A stretch of 64,000 bases of DNA from Streptomyces sp. SID13031 (GCF_010548305.1 NZ_JAAGLV010000005.1:248001-312000), one strand, 5' to 3'. Positions 52,268 to 60,124 are shown, counted from the first letter of the stretch. Program-made: numbers and translations. The notes: a model not told the origin generated them from the sequence alone.

Positions 52268-52365
52268 CCGCGCCCCTGAACTGATCGGCCGGGCCAGCTG
52301 GCCGGGACCGGTCGGCCGCCCACCGCCGGCTCGGCGGGGTCCTGCGGTGGAGCCTGCGGCCTTGA

Positions 52366-52411
52366 GCACGGGCCAGTCGCCAGAATCGGCGTCAGCGCGA
52401 CTGGCCCGTGC
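52366..52411. promoter_or_regulatory. 15-bp inverted repeat upstream of an MFS gene
   Basis: Perfect 15-bp arms (52366-52380 GCACGGGCCAGTCGC and 52397-52411) with a 16-nt spacer lie 50 bp before the MFS transporter start and 98 bp after the hemerythrin stop. It could be a terminator of the hemerythrin gene or an operator of the transporter. There is no T-run. Confidence 0.55.
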
Positions 52412-52460
52412 CCAAGGGTGCGGGATCCGGCCTGGACTGGACCACAACTAGGGTTCGGGG

Positions 52461-53696
52461 ATGGGCCGCCGCTTCCCGTTGCTGCAATACCCCGGCTATG
52501 TGCGGTTCTGGACGGCGGACGCGATCTCGGTCGCGGGGTCCTCCTTCACGATGCTCGCCATCCCGTTCATCGCGGAGAAGACCCTGGACGTGAGCGTCAC
52601 CGAGCTGGGGATCCTTCGCGGGGCCGGCTGGCTGCCTTATCTGCTGTTCGGCCTGCTCGCCGGTGTCTACGTCGACCGGCACCGCCGTCAGCCCATCCTG
52701 ATCGGCGCCGACCTCGCCCGGGCGATCATCCTCGCCGTGGTCCCGATCGCGGCCGCGTTCGACGCCCTGACCCTGCCGGTGCTGCTCGGCGTCGTCTTCG
52801 CCTTCGGTGCGGTGTCCATGCTGTACGACGCCGCCCACCAGTCGTTCCCGCCCGCCTTGGTGCCCAAGCCGCTGCTGACCGTGGCCTGGGCCCGGCTGGA
52901 GCAGTCCGGCGCCGTCTCCGCAACGGGCGCTCCGCCGGTGGCGGGCAGCGTGATCACGCTGCTCGGCGCGCCGCTCGCGATGCTGGTGGACGCGGTCTCG
53001 TACCTGTTCTCCGGAGTGTTGCTGGCCACCGTCCGGCCGCTCCATCCCGAAGTTGCCATTGGCAAGGATCAGCCGCGGAACCTGCGCCGGGAGATCCGCG
53101 AGGGCCTGGCCTGGGTCTACCACGGCAGCACGTTCCGGCCCTTCGCGCTGAGCTCACACCTGTGGATGTTCGCCCAGGGGATGATCACCACGCTCATGCT
53201 GGCCCTGCTCCTGGACGAGATGGACCTCAACGGCCTCCAGGTGGGCATCATCTTCGCCGCCACGGGGCTCGGCGCGGTGTTCGGATCGACCGGTTCGGAG
53301 TGGTTCGGCCGCCGGTTCGGCGTCGGGCCGGCGATCATCGCCTGCCGCTGGGTGAGCCCGATCGCCTACGCCACCGTCCCGCTGGCCGGCGACTCGGCCG
53401 GCGGCATCGTGTTGCTCTGCGCCGGCCAGTTGCTGTTCGGCCTCTCGCTCGGTCTCGACGGCCCGATCGAGATGGGCTACCGTCAATCCGCCACGCCACC
53501 GGAACTGCTCGGCCGGCTGAACGCGACGCTGCGCTCACTGAACCGCGGCATGATCGTGATCGGCGCACCACTCGGCGGCATTCTCGCCGACCGCCTCGGC
53601 ATCCGCCCGGCCCTGTGGATCGGTATCGCCATCATGGTCGCCCAGGCCCTCTTGCTACAGGTGTCCCGTTTCCGCCACGCCCGAATCACAGACTGA
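52461..53696 (+). CDS. MFS transporter, enterobactin/macrolide exporter-like
   Basis: A 411-aa permease of the MFS_3/EntS type with about 12 helices. It has an N-terminal YPGYVRFWTADAISVAGSSFTMLAIPF segment, the motif A-like VYVDRHRRQPIL loop and a central basic loop (KDQPRNLRREIREGLAWVYH). It is probably a drug or siderophore exporter. The substrate is not clear. ATG follows GGGG directly, with no clear ribosome binding site. The gene ends 11 bp inside the convergent MBL gene. Confidence 0.85.
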   Translation: MGRRFPLLQYPGYVRFWTADAISVAGSSFTMLAIPFIAEKTLDVSVTELGILRGAGWLPYLLFGLLAGVYVDRHRRQPILIGADLARAIILAVVPIAAAFDALTLPVLLGVVFAFGAVSMLYDAAHQSFPPALVPKPLLTVAWARLEQSGAVSATGAPPVAGSVITLLGAPLAMLVDAVSYLFSGVLLATVRPLHPEVAIGKDQPRNLRREIREGLAWVYHGSTFRPFALSSHLWMFAQGMITTLMLALLLDEMDLNGLQVGIIFAATGLGAVFGSTGSEWFGRRFGVGPAIIACRWVSPIAYATVPLAGDSAGGIVLLCAGQLLFGLSLGLDGPIEMGYRQSATPPELLGRLNATLRSLNRGMIVIGAPLGGILADRLGIRPALWIGIAIMVAQALLLQVSRFRHARITD

Positions 53697-54429
53697 GAAC
53701 AAGCCCCTCCTCCGCGGCAATGACTTCGCCGGCGAAAACCTGCCGGGCCTCGACCACCGAGACAGTACGGTCGGAGCCCGGCCAGAAATGAGTCAACAGC
53801 AAACGGGCCGCACCGGTAGCTGCCGTCGCCGCCTCGATCGCCGTCATCACATAGCGCGGGGTGGTCTCCGGGGAAGGCCCCTGCAGGGTCGCGTCACAGA
53901 TGAACAGGTCAGCCCCGACGGCCAGCGCGGCGACCTCCGGACCGGGTCCGCTGTCGCCGGTGTAGGCCACGGTCAACTCCGGCGCAATCAACCGGACACC
54001 GAGGTTGGTCACATAGTGCGGCAAGAGAGCGATCTCCAGCCGGAACGGCCCGATCTCGGTTGCCTCCGCCAGGTCTCGTACCTCGAAGACGGTTGCCGGG
54101 TCGGGTCGCGGCTCCAGCGTTCGCAGTACGTCGAGAACGCCCGGCGGGCAGTAGAGCGGGATCGGCGGGGCTTCCCGTGCGAGGTAGTAGCGCACTCGGG
54201 CGAGCGCGCTCACGTCGACGCAGTGGTCCGGGTGCTGGTGGGTCACGATCACCGCGTCGACCGCACCCTCGGGGCAGTGCTTCAGCAGTTGGGGCAACGC
54301 GGCATAGCCGAGGTCGAGCACGACCTTGAAACCGTCGTACTCGAGCAGGAAGCCTGCGCACGCACGGCCCGGTTCGGGCCACGCGCCGCAGGAGCCGAGG
54401 ACGGTCAGTGATCTCGCCGGTTGACTCAC
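53686..54429 (-). CDS. MBL-fold metallo-hydrolase (RNase Z-like)
   Basis: A 247-aa beta-lactamase-fold protein. The pattern TVLGSCGAWPEPGRACAGFLLEYDG, VIVTHQHPDHCVDVSAL (metal motif H-x-H-x-D-H, here HQHPDH), VAYTGDSGPGPEV and LLLTHFWPG matches the RNase Z/cAMP-phosphodiesterase-like group. The substrate is unknown. The GTG start overlaps the yccF stop by 4 bases. It is the fifth and last gene of the TetR-linked operon. Confidence 0.87.
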   Translation of the reverse strand: MSQPARSLTVLGSCGAWPEPGRACAGFLLEYDGFKVVLDLGYAALPQLLKHCPEGAVDAVIVTHQHPDHCVDVSALARVRYYLAREAPPIPLYCPPGVLDVLRTLEPRPDPATVFEVRDLAEATEIGPFRLEIALLPHYVTNLGVRLIAPELTVAYTGDSGPGPEVAALAVGADLFICDATLQGPSPETTPRYVMTAIEAATAATGAARLLLTHFWPGSDRTVSVVEARQVFAGEVIAAEEGLVLSL

Positions 54430-54818
54430 CTAGCGGCGAAGGCGAGGTCGCTGGGGACGATCTCCTTGCCGAGCGGCAGTAAAGAGATCGGGATCAGCTT
54501 GAAGTTCGCCAGGCCGAGCGGGATGCCGATGATCGTGACGCACAGGGCGATTCCGGTGACCAGGTGGCCCAGCGCCAGCCACCAGCCCGCGAAGATCACC
54601 CAGATCACGTTGCCGAGCACCGAGCCGGCGCCCGCACCGGGCTTGTCGACCACGGTCCGGCCGAACGGCCAGAGCGCATAGCCGGCGATCCGGAACGACG
54701 CGATGCCGAACGGGATGGTGATGATCAGGACGCAGCAGATCAGACCCGCGACGACGTAGCCGACGGCCAGCCAGAAACCGGCCAGCACCAGCCAGATCAA
54801 GTTCAGAATCGTTCTCAT
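54426..54818 (-). CDS. YccF-domain membrane protein
   Basis: A 130-aa membrane protein with two tandem copies of the YccF unit (GFWLAVGYVVAGLICCVLIITIPFGIASFRIAGYALWPFGR and GWWLALGHLVTGIALCVTIIGIPLGLANFKLIPISLLPLGK). Both end in a P-x-G turn. The function is not established. ATG with GGAGGGT immediately before. Overlaps the upstream hydrolase stop and the downstream MBL start by 4 bases each, so tightly coupled. Confidence 0.9.
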   Translation of the reverse strand: MRTILNLIWLVLAGFWLAVGYVVAGLICCVLIITIPFGIASFRIAGYALWPFGRTVVDKPGAGAGSVLGNVIWVIFAGWWLALGHLVTGIALCVTIIGIPLGLANFKLIPISLLPLGKEIVPSDLAFAAR

Positions 54819-55678
54819 ACCCTCCAGCCTGCCACCCGCCGGGTGTGCTCGAGGGTCAATCGGGCCACCAGTCCGGGATCATTCCGGGGCATCCAGTGGC
54901 CACCCCTGACCACCTGCACGCTGAGGTTCGGCGCCCAGCGCGCAATATCGGTCTGCAGCGGCGTCGTCACGAACGCGTCCCCGTCCGGCGAAACAGCCAG
55001 CACCGGTACGCCGGTACGCCGCTCCTGCGGACGCAACAACCTCGGTACGACGTTCGCTCGGTAAAGGTTGAGCCCGTTGACGTAGTCCGCCACAGAGCGC
55101 TCCCCCGCGTCCGGACTCGTCCCTTCGGCGCTGCGCTCGAGCCGCCCGAAGACCCGATGCGCCCAGCCTTTCCGCCAGCCGCGTTCGGGCAGCCACGGAA
55201 GCTGGAAATAGAAGACGTACCAGGAGTGCACCAGCTGCTTGAGACCGTCACGCGACAGCCCGCGTCGCCGGAGGAAGTAGCCCGCGTGATCCAGCGACGG
55301 CCCGGAGATCGACACGAACGACGCGATCCGTCCTTGCAGCCGCTCGCTCGTGACGAAGTGCCAGGCCTGGATCGATCCCCAGTCGTGCGCCAGCAGCTGG
55401 ATCGGCTGGTCAGGCGAGACCGCGTCAAGCACCGCGAGGAAGTCCTCCTCGAGCCGCTCCAACTTGTACTCCGCCCGCTTGCGCGGGTGGTCCGACTCCC
55501 CCGCGCCGCGGACGTCGTACGTGATGACCCGGAAGTGCTCGGTCAACCGCGTGGCGACCGGCTCCCAGAGCGAGGCGTTGTCCGGGTAGCCGTGGACCGC
55601 GATCAGCACGGGCGCGGTCGGTTCGCCGTACTCGTAGACGGCGATCCGCGTACCGTCAGCGCTGGTCACCCGGCGCAT
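54815..55678 (-). CDS. Alpha/beta hydrolase, epoxide-hydrolase-like
   Basis: A 287-aa alpha/beta-hydrolase. The oxyanion-hole HGYPDNASLWEPV and the nucleophile elbow LLAHDWGSIQAW are visible. In this subfamily the elbow carries Asp instead of Ser, as in epoxide hydrolases and haloalkane dehalogenases. The catalytic His is in VVRGGHWMPRNDPG. The substrate is unknown. I chose ATG 55678, 4 bp after the previous stop. A longer in-frame extension overlapping the previous gene is not needed. Confidence 0.88.
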   Translation of the reverse strand: MRRVTSADGTRIAVYEYGEPTAPVLIAVHGYPDNASLWEPVATRLTEHFRVITYDVRGAGESDHPRKRAEYKLERLEEDFLAVLDAVSPDQPIQLLAHDWGSIQAWHFVTSERLQGRIASFVSISGPSLDHAGYFLRRRGLSRDGLKQLVHSWYVFYFQLPWLPERGWRKGWAHRVFGRLERSAEGTSPDAGERSVADYVNGLNLYRANVVPRLLRPQERRTGVPVLAVSPDGDAFVTTPLQTDIARWAPNLSVQVVRGGHWMPRNDPGLVARLTLEHTRRVAGWRV

Positions 55679-55682
55679 CGGC

Positions 55683-56837
55683 TCAGTACTCCTCGATGTC
55701 GAGGAGCTCGAATTTGATGCCTGCAGCAACCAATCGCCGGCGCAGCGCGGGACCCATCGCGGACGCCGTGGTGACCTGCCCGGAGGTCTCGGGAAGCGTG
55801 TCGAGTGCCAGCGAGAGCGCGCACTCGCTCAGCATCTTGGCGGTCTCGTCGTAGCCCGGGTCGCCGCCGGAGACCTCGGTGACGACCCGTTTGCCACCGC
55901 CCTCACCGACGAAGCGAGCCTTGAACCAGGACTTCGCCCGGCGCTCCTCGCTCGGTCCCTCACCCGTTTTGATCCTGCTCAGCAGCGCCTTCCTGGCGGG
56001 CGGGATCTGCGCGGCGACCGCCAGCAGGCCCAGGCCGGCGATGCCTCCCGCGACCACGGGCAACTGCTTCACCGCGGCGTAGTGGGAGTAGCGGAAGTCC
56101 GGGCCGTACTCGTCGAGCAGGACCGCCGAGTTCGCCACGATCTGCGGGTCGACGGTCGGCAGCGGCACGGCCCAGAAGCCCTGGCTGCGGTGGATCTTGC
56201 CCGTCACGACCTTCACCGAGCGATCCTTCGGGCGCGGCTGGGCCCGGCGACGGGCACGGTGAGCGTCGAGGTTCTGCTTGCCGCGGGAGAGCGCGGTGAT
56301 CGCGGTGTGCAGCGTGCCGCCGGATGGTTTGCCGCCGGCCCGGATGAGGCCGTCGACCTTCAGCGGGACGTTCTTCGGCAACTGCTCGACGGTGTACTGC
56401 ACGCCCAGGTCGTACGGGATCGAGTCGAAGCCACAGCAGTGGATGATCCGCGCGCCGGTCTCGATCGCCTTCGCGTTGTAGGCGACGTACATCCGGTCTA
56501 CGAACTCCGGCTCGCCGGTCAGGTCGAGATAGTCGGTGCCCGCTTCCGCGCACGCGGCCACCAGCGGCTCGCCGTACCGGACGTACGGGCCGACCGTGGT
56601 GACGACGATCCGGGTGGATTCGGCGACGGCCTTCAGCGAGGCGGCGTCCTCGACGTCGGCGATGAGCAGGTCAACCTCGACGCCGAGCTTGGATCGGACG
56701 GCCTCCAGTTTGGCGCGATTGCGGCCGGCCAGTGCCCAGCGGAGCTCCGGCGGCGCGTTCTTCGCGAGGTACTGCGCGGTGAGCGCTCCCGTGAATCCGG
56801 TCGCGCCGAAGACGACCACGTCATACTCGCGACTCAT
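55683..56837 (-). CDS. Saccharopine-dehydrogenase-like NAD(P) enzyme
   Basis: A 384-aa protein of the saccharopine dehydrogenase NADP-binding family. It starts with the dinucleotide motif VVFGATGFTGALTAQYL, then SLKAVAESTRIVVTTVGPYVRYGEPLV, YLDLTGEPEFVDRM and ARIIHCCGFDSIPYDLGV. Mycobacterial homologues include trans-acting enoyl reductases of lipid synthesis. A lipid-oxidoreductase role fits the neighbouring SDR and hydrolase, but is inferred. The stop of the SDR overlaps its ATG by 4 bases. Confidence 0.87.
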   Translation of the reverse strand: MSREYDVVVFGATGFTGALTAQYLAKNAPPELRWALAGRNRAKLEAVRSKLGVEVDLLIADVEDAASLKAVAESTRIVVTTVGPYVRYGEPLVAACAEAGTDYLDLTGEPEFVDRMYVAYNAKAIETGARIIHCCGFDSIPYDLGVQYTVEQLPKNVPLKVDGLIRAGGKPSGGTLHTAITALSRGKQNLDAHRARRRAQPRPKDRSVKVVTGKIHRSQGFWAVPLPTVDPQIVANSAVLLDEYGPDFRYSHYAAVKQLPVVAGGIAGLGLLAVAAQIPPARKALLSRIKTGEGPSEERRAKSWFKARFVGEGGGKRVVTEVSGGDPGYDETAKMLSECALSLALDTLPETSGQVTTASAMGPALRRRLVAAGIKFELLDIEEY

Positions 56838-57718
56838 CGGTTGGACGCCTTATCGGCGTCAGCCTTGCCACCCGCGCCGGAAGCGCGGGACGAGGCGGCG
56901 GCGCCACGGGCCTCGATATCGGCCAGCGCGGCGCGGTCGGCCTTCGGGACGTTGAAGCGCGCGCCGAACTCGATCACGTGCGGGAAGACCCAGCGGAAGA
57001 TCTTCAGCACGCCGATCCAGCCGGGAACGTGGACGACGCGAGAGCGCTTCCTGATCCCCTGGGCGAACTTGTCCACCGCGAACTCGAGCGGATATGTCTT
57101 GCCGACCAACGGGATGCCGGTACGGACCTTGCCGAACACCGGATGCTCGTCGACGCCGCGAACCATGTCGGTGTCGACGAAGGTCATGTGCGCGACGCCG
57201 ACGTCCACGCCGAGGTGCTTCAACTCGGCGCGGAGGCTGTCGCCCATCGCTTCGACGCCGGCCTTCGCGACGTTGTAGGCCGCCAGACCGGGGATGTGCA
57301 CGATGGCGGCCAGCGACGACACCAGCAGCAGGTAGCCCTTGCTCTCCAGCAGGTGCGGCAGGGTCAGGCGCACGGTCCGCCAGACGCCGTACAGGTCGAC
57401 GTCGAGAACGCGCTCCCACACGGCAGGGTCCATGCTGCGGGTGAAGCCCGGCGCCGCGATGCCCGCGTTGGCCACGACGACGTCGATGCGACCGTAGCGC
57501 TCGGCGATCGCCTCTACCGCGGTCCGGAGCGAGTCGATGTCCGTGACGTCGGCCTCCCACCACCCGGCATCCGGGCCGCAGTCCTCGGCGACCTTCTTCA
57601 GCTCATCGGGTTCCAGACCCACCAGCGCCAGCGTGTCGCCCTCGCCCGCCAGCCGGCGAGCGACGGCCGCGCCGATCCCACGGGACGCGCCGGTGATGAG
57701 TACGACCTTGCCAGCCAT
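56834..57718 (-). CDS. Short-chain dehydrogenase/reductase
   Basis: A 294-aa classical SDR. Cofactor motif TGASRGIGAAVA, VANAGIAAPGF, catalytic Ser in VSSLAAI and Tyr/Lys in YNVAKAGVEAMGDSL. A 45-residue basic C-terminal tail ends in KADADKASNR. First gene of the operon. ATG 57718 has GGAGGTCACG upstream. Its promoter region carries two matched TetR operators. Confidence 0.92.
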   Translation of the reverse strand: MAGKVVLITGASRGIGAAVARRLAGEGDTLALVGLEPDELKKVAEDCGPDAGWWEADVTDIDSLRTAVEAIAERYGRIDVVVANAGIAAPGFTRSMDPAVWERVLDVDLYGVWRTVRLTLPHLLESKGYLLLVSSLAAIVHIPGLAAYNVAKAGVEAMGDSLRAELKHLGVDVGVAHMTFVDTDMVRGVDEHPVFGKVRTGIPLVGKTYPLEFAVDKFAQGIRKRSRVVHVPGWIGVLKIFRWVFPHVIEFGARFNVPKADRAALADIEARGAAASSRASGAGGKADADKASNR

Positions 57719-57733
57719 CGTGACCTCCGACTG

Positions 57734-57778
57734 TTGAGTGGATACTCAACAGTAAGTGCTTGTTGACCGATTACTCAA
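57734..57778. promoter_or_regulatory. Two TetR operators in the SDR/TetR divergent region
   Basis: TTGAGTGGATACTCAA (57734-57749) and TTGACCGATTACTCAA (57763-57778) are two 16-bp sites with the same TTGAnn-N4-nnTCAA arrangement. Their centres are 29 bp apart. The first is part of a longer perfect repeat, CTGTTGAGT...ACTCAACAG (57731-57752). The 72-bp region separates the SDR operon start from the TetR gene, so autoregulation and operon repression are likely. Confidence 0.7.
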
Positions 57779-57790
57779 TACACTGGCCCC

Positions 57791-58393
57791 GTGAGCCACA
57801 CCTCGTCGTCCGCCCGGCTGCAGCCCGAGGAGCGCCGGACCCAGATCCTCGACGCCGCCCGCCGCGTCCTCGAGGCCGACCCGCACCGCGAACTGAGCGT
57901 CGAGCTCGTCGCCGCCGAAGCGGGCGTCTCCCCCGCACTGCTGTTCCACTACTTCGGCTCCAAGAAGAAGTTCCAGTACGCCGTGATCGAGGCAGCCGCC
58001 GCCGAGGTGATGCTCCGAACCGCCCCCGACCTCTCCCTGCCACCGGCCGAGCAACTCCGCAGCGGGATCCGCGCCTTCGTCCGAGCGGTCCTCGAAGCCC
58101 CCCAGCTCTACCGAGCCACCTTGCTGATGTCAGCAGCCGGCGACCCCGCAATCCGGGCCCTGCACTCCGAGTTGCGACAACTCTTCAGCCAATGGGTCAT
58201 CAACGCGGTCGCCCAGCGCGGCATCCCCGTCACCCCCACAGTCGAACTCGCCTGCCACGGCTGGCAGGGCTACGTCGAGCAAACCCTGCTCACCTGGATC
58301 TCCAATCCGACGGTTTCACCGGAGGAGCTGGAACACCTTTGCGAGCGCTCGCTCGACGCGATCCTCGGCACGGCTCGCCCGAACGCCTCCTGA
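57791..58393 (+). CDS. TetR-family transcriptional regulator
   Basis: A 200-aa regulator with an N-terminal TetR helix-turn-helix (RRTQILDAARRVLEADPHRELSVELVAAEAGVSPALLFHYFGSKKKF, typical YYFGSKxxL pattern) and a helical ligand-binding domain. GTG start. It probably represses the divergent five-gene operon through the two operators beside it. The ligand is unknown, possibly a hydrophobic acyl compound given the operon content. Confidence 0.9.
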   Translation: MSHTSSSARLQPEERRTQILDAARRVLEADPHRELSVELVAAEAGVSPALLFHYFGSKKKFQYAVIEAAAAEVMLRTAPDLSLPPAEQLRSGIRAFVRAVLEAPQLYRATLLMSAAGDPAIRALHSELRQLFSQWVINAVAQRGIPVTPTVELACHGWQGYVEQTLLTWISNPTVSPEELEHLCERSLDAILGTARPNAS

Positions 58394-58432
58394 GGGGTGC
58401 CTGGGTGGCCGACTGACGGAGAGGCGTCGGGT

Positions 58433-58536
58433 GGTTGCGGGGTGCTGTCGCCAAGGGGCTGTGGATTCGTGGTGCTGTCGCGAAGGGTGCTGTGGATTCG
58501 GGGTGCTGTGCCAAGGGTGCTGTGGATTGCGTCGCC
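58433..58536 (-). repeat. Tandem repeats of about 31 nt, left array
   Basis: Read on the minus strand, units of about 30-31 nt follow each other, with alternating half-units AGCACCACGAATCCAC and AGCACCCTTCGCGAC. About three imperfect units are seen, and the array lies on the distal side of the left structured element. The same AGCACCACG(A/C)ATCCAC core makes up the right array. Confidence 0.75.
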
Positions 58537-58555
58537 GGGCTGCGAAATGGTCCTA

Positions 58556-58635
58556 GTCGCGGCGATGCGCGTCAAGAGCGCTGCGCGTCCCTTCGGGATC
58601 GAACAAGTTCGACTCTTGACACCCACCACCACGAC
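58556..58635 (-). ncRNA. Structured ~80-nt element, copy 1
   Basis: Read on the minus strand, 23-nt arms (58635-58613 and 58578-58556) pair with one G-G mismatch and four G-U pairs. They enclose 34 nt that hold three small hairpins (TCGAAC/GTTCGA, TCCC/GGGA, CGC/GCG). The element is 68/80 identical to copy 2 in inverse orientation. Call as an RNA is inference; a DNA cruciform or repeat element is also possible. Confidence 0.55.
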
Positions 58636-59296
58636 CAGGCAAAGACGCAGCTATCCCGGAGCCGCTGGAAAGACTGACCACAATGGATGAGTCACCACCA
58701 TCCCAAGGCCGGCCACCATCCGGGCACCATAGGCACCCAAGATTCCACCCGGCGAGGCACCATCCGAGTGCCCCCTGACGCCCCCGCCCCGCCGCACCGC
58801 GCCCGGGCGGCGTGCGGGCGGGCCCGGCGACCCCGATTCCTCAGCCACTAGCGCGTTATCCGACCACTAGCGCCCTACAAGACGCTAGCGGTACAACAAC
58901 CCGCCAGCCGACCCCCACCAACACGAACCCAGCCCCCAAAACCGCCCAAAACAGCACCATCACCGACAGACACACCTGTCGCGTTTGGTCGAGGGGACCG
59001 ACCGGGACCGGCACGCACGCACAACTCGCCGCGAGCGCCCCGACACACCGAGGTAAGCGCTTGCCTACCGGGTTAGGTGTGCACAGCAGCCCGTCGCCCC
59101 CAGCAACCCCGCGGCGGTGGAAACAAACTTGCACCTGGCGACCAAAAGTTACCCACTCAACCCCCACCCCCACCCCCGCCCGACCCCGCAACCCGGCCGA
59201 CCTCACCGTCGTTTCCCCGCAACCCGGCCGGCCTGACCCAAGATGGCCCCTGGCTCACACCTCTCCGCGGGATCCACATAGCTGCGTCCTTCCCTG

Positions 59297-59376
59297 GTCG
59301 AGACGATGAGGGTCAAGAGTCGAACTCGTTCGATCCCGACGGGACGCGAAGCGCTCTTGACGCTCATCGTCTCGAC
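59297..59376 (+). ncRNA. Structured ~80-nt element, copy 2
   Basis: On the plus strand, 23-nt arms (59297-59319 and 59354-59376) pair with a single mismatch and enclose the same three small hairpins as copy 1. An outer extension (59262-59272 with 59385-59398) adds more pairing. Compared with copy 1, the three differences inside the junction all fall in hairpin loops, and one stem pair changes G-C to A-T in a compensatory way. That pattern suggests that structure is conserved. Confidence 0.6.
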
Positions 59377-59423
59377 TAGGACACTCCCGCAGCGGAGACC
59401 GCGAACCACACCCACCTCGGGAC

Positions 59424-59536
59424 AGCACCACGAATCCACCCCAACCCCCACGCCCAGCACCACGCATCCACCCCAACCCCCACGCCCAGCACCACGCATC
59501 CACACCAGCCTCACGCCGAGCACCACGAATCCACAG
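59424..59536 (+). repeat. Tandem repeats of 31-32 nt, right array
   Basis: Units begin AGCACCACG(A/C)ATCCAC at 59424, 59456 and 59488, with a fourth partial unit at 59519. The first two are 32 nt long and differ at one position. The array follows copy 2 of the structured element and reads toward the marR 3' end. The same core word occurs in the left array in the opposite orientation. Confidence 0.85.
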
Positions 59537-59560
59537 TCCTCGCGTGAGCCGAGGCCGGCC

Positions 59561-60046
59561 CTACTTCGCCGTACCGGCCTTCAATGCCACGAGTGCTCGC
59601 AGAGCGAACCCCGCTAGCACCTCGCGATTCTCGTTGCCTATGGCATCAAGCAGGCGTTGGTCGGCGGCTCGTAGTACCGCGCGGCCGCGTTCGAGCAGTT
59701 CCTGGCCAGTCTCGGTGACCTGGAGATCGGCGGTTCGGCCGCGGCCGGGTTTGGTGAGGAGCTCCACGGCGCCGAGGTCCTGCAGTTGGCGGAGCGTCGA
59801 CTGCATGCTCTGGGCCGTGATCCCGTCGCGTCGCGCCAGCTCGCTGTAGGAGAGCCCAGGCTGATGCGCCAGGTGCCCGAGCGCGGATAAGTGGCGCATC
59901 GACAGTCCCTGGGCGCGCAGTTCGGCGTCAGCCTGCTCCCGGAGCTGACGGCCCAGCATCATCAGCAGCAGCGACGGGCTCACGGCCGCACCCTCGGGTG
60001 CGCCGCCGGGTGGGCCACTGGGGGCCGGATCAGCTGTCACGAGCAC
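59561..60046 (-). CDS. MarR-family transcriptional regulator
   Basis: A 161-aa winged-helix regulator. Visible parts are LSMRHLSALGHLAHQPGLSYSELARRDGITAQSMQSTLRQLQDLGAVELLTKPGRGRTADLQVTETGQELL (helix-turn-helix and wing with the conserved D-x-R-type segment replaced by GRGRTADLQVT). GTG start at 60046. Divergent from the small membrane protein at 60125, with operator-like repeats between them. Confidence 0.9.
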   Translation of the reverse strand: MLVTADPAPSGPPGGAPEGAAVSPSLLLMMLGRQLREQADAELRAQGLSMRHLSALGHLAHQPGLSYSELARRDGITAQSMQSTLRQLQDLGAVELLTKPGRGRTADLQVTETGQELLERGRAVLRAADQRLLDAIGNENREVLAGFALRALVALKAGTAK

Positions 60047-60061
60047 ATCATCGCAGGACGT

Positions 60062-60108
60062 GTTTCAGCTTGCCTGATACCTGAGTTACAGTCTGCCTGA
60101 AACTCAGG
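60062..60108. promoter_or_regulatory. MarR operator-like inverted repeats
   Basis: CCTGAGTT (60080-60087) and AACTCAGG (60101-60108) are perfect inverted arms, and CCTGA-AAC-TCAGG (60096-60108) is a compact palindrome inside it. GTTTCAG at 60062-60068 pairs with CTGAAAC at 60097-60103. The sites are in the 78-bp divergent region between marR and the membrane protein gene, as expected for an autoregulating MarR. Confidence 0.5.
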
Positions 60109-60124
60109 CCTCCAGGGAGAACGA

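Larger units (their letters stand above)
58394..59560. repeat. 1.17-kb non-coding repeat region between tetR and marR
   Basis: This stretch lies between the convergent TetR and MarR genes. It holds an inverted pair of ~80-nt structured elements, each joined to tandem repeats, with about 620 bases of C-rich low-complexity sequence between them (58680-59260). Three CGCTAG-containing direct repeats at about 18-19-bp spacing (minus strand, near 58846-58889) lie in the centre. Open frames here have repetitive, arginine/proline-rich translations on all sides and do not look coding. Confidence 0.8.

Noticed and set aside
59052..59069. LacI-type operator-like sequence GGTAAGCGCTTGCCTACC
   Set aside because: Only about 6 of 9 positions are symmetric and there is no adjacent gene for it to control.
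58812..59309. Open frames of 100-165 codons in the repeat region on both strands
   Set aside because: Translations are Thr/Pro/Arg low complexity. Frames overlap on opposite strands and cross the repeats, so coding is unlikely.
58556..59376. The structured elements as tRNA genes, since each has a cloverleaf-like fold and a GTTCGATCCC string
   Set aside because: The three inner hairpins are too short, no anticodon arm of proper size exists and the stem is 23 bp instead of 7.
59424..59536. The tandem repeats as a CRISPR array
   Set aside because: Units are directly adjacent with no unique spacers of constant length, and no cas gene is nearby.
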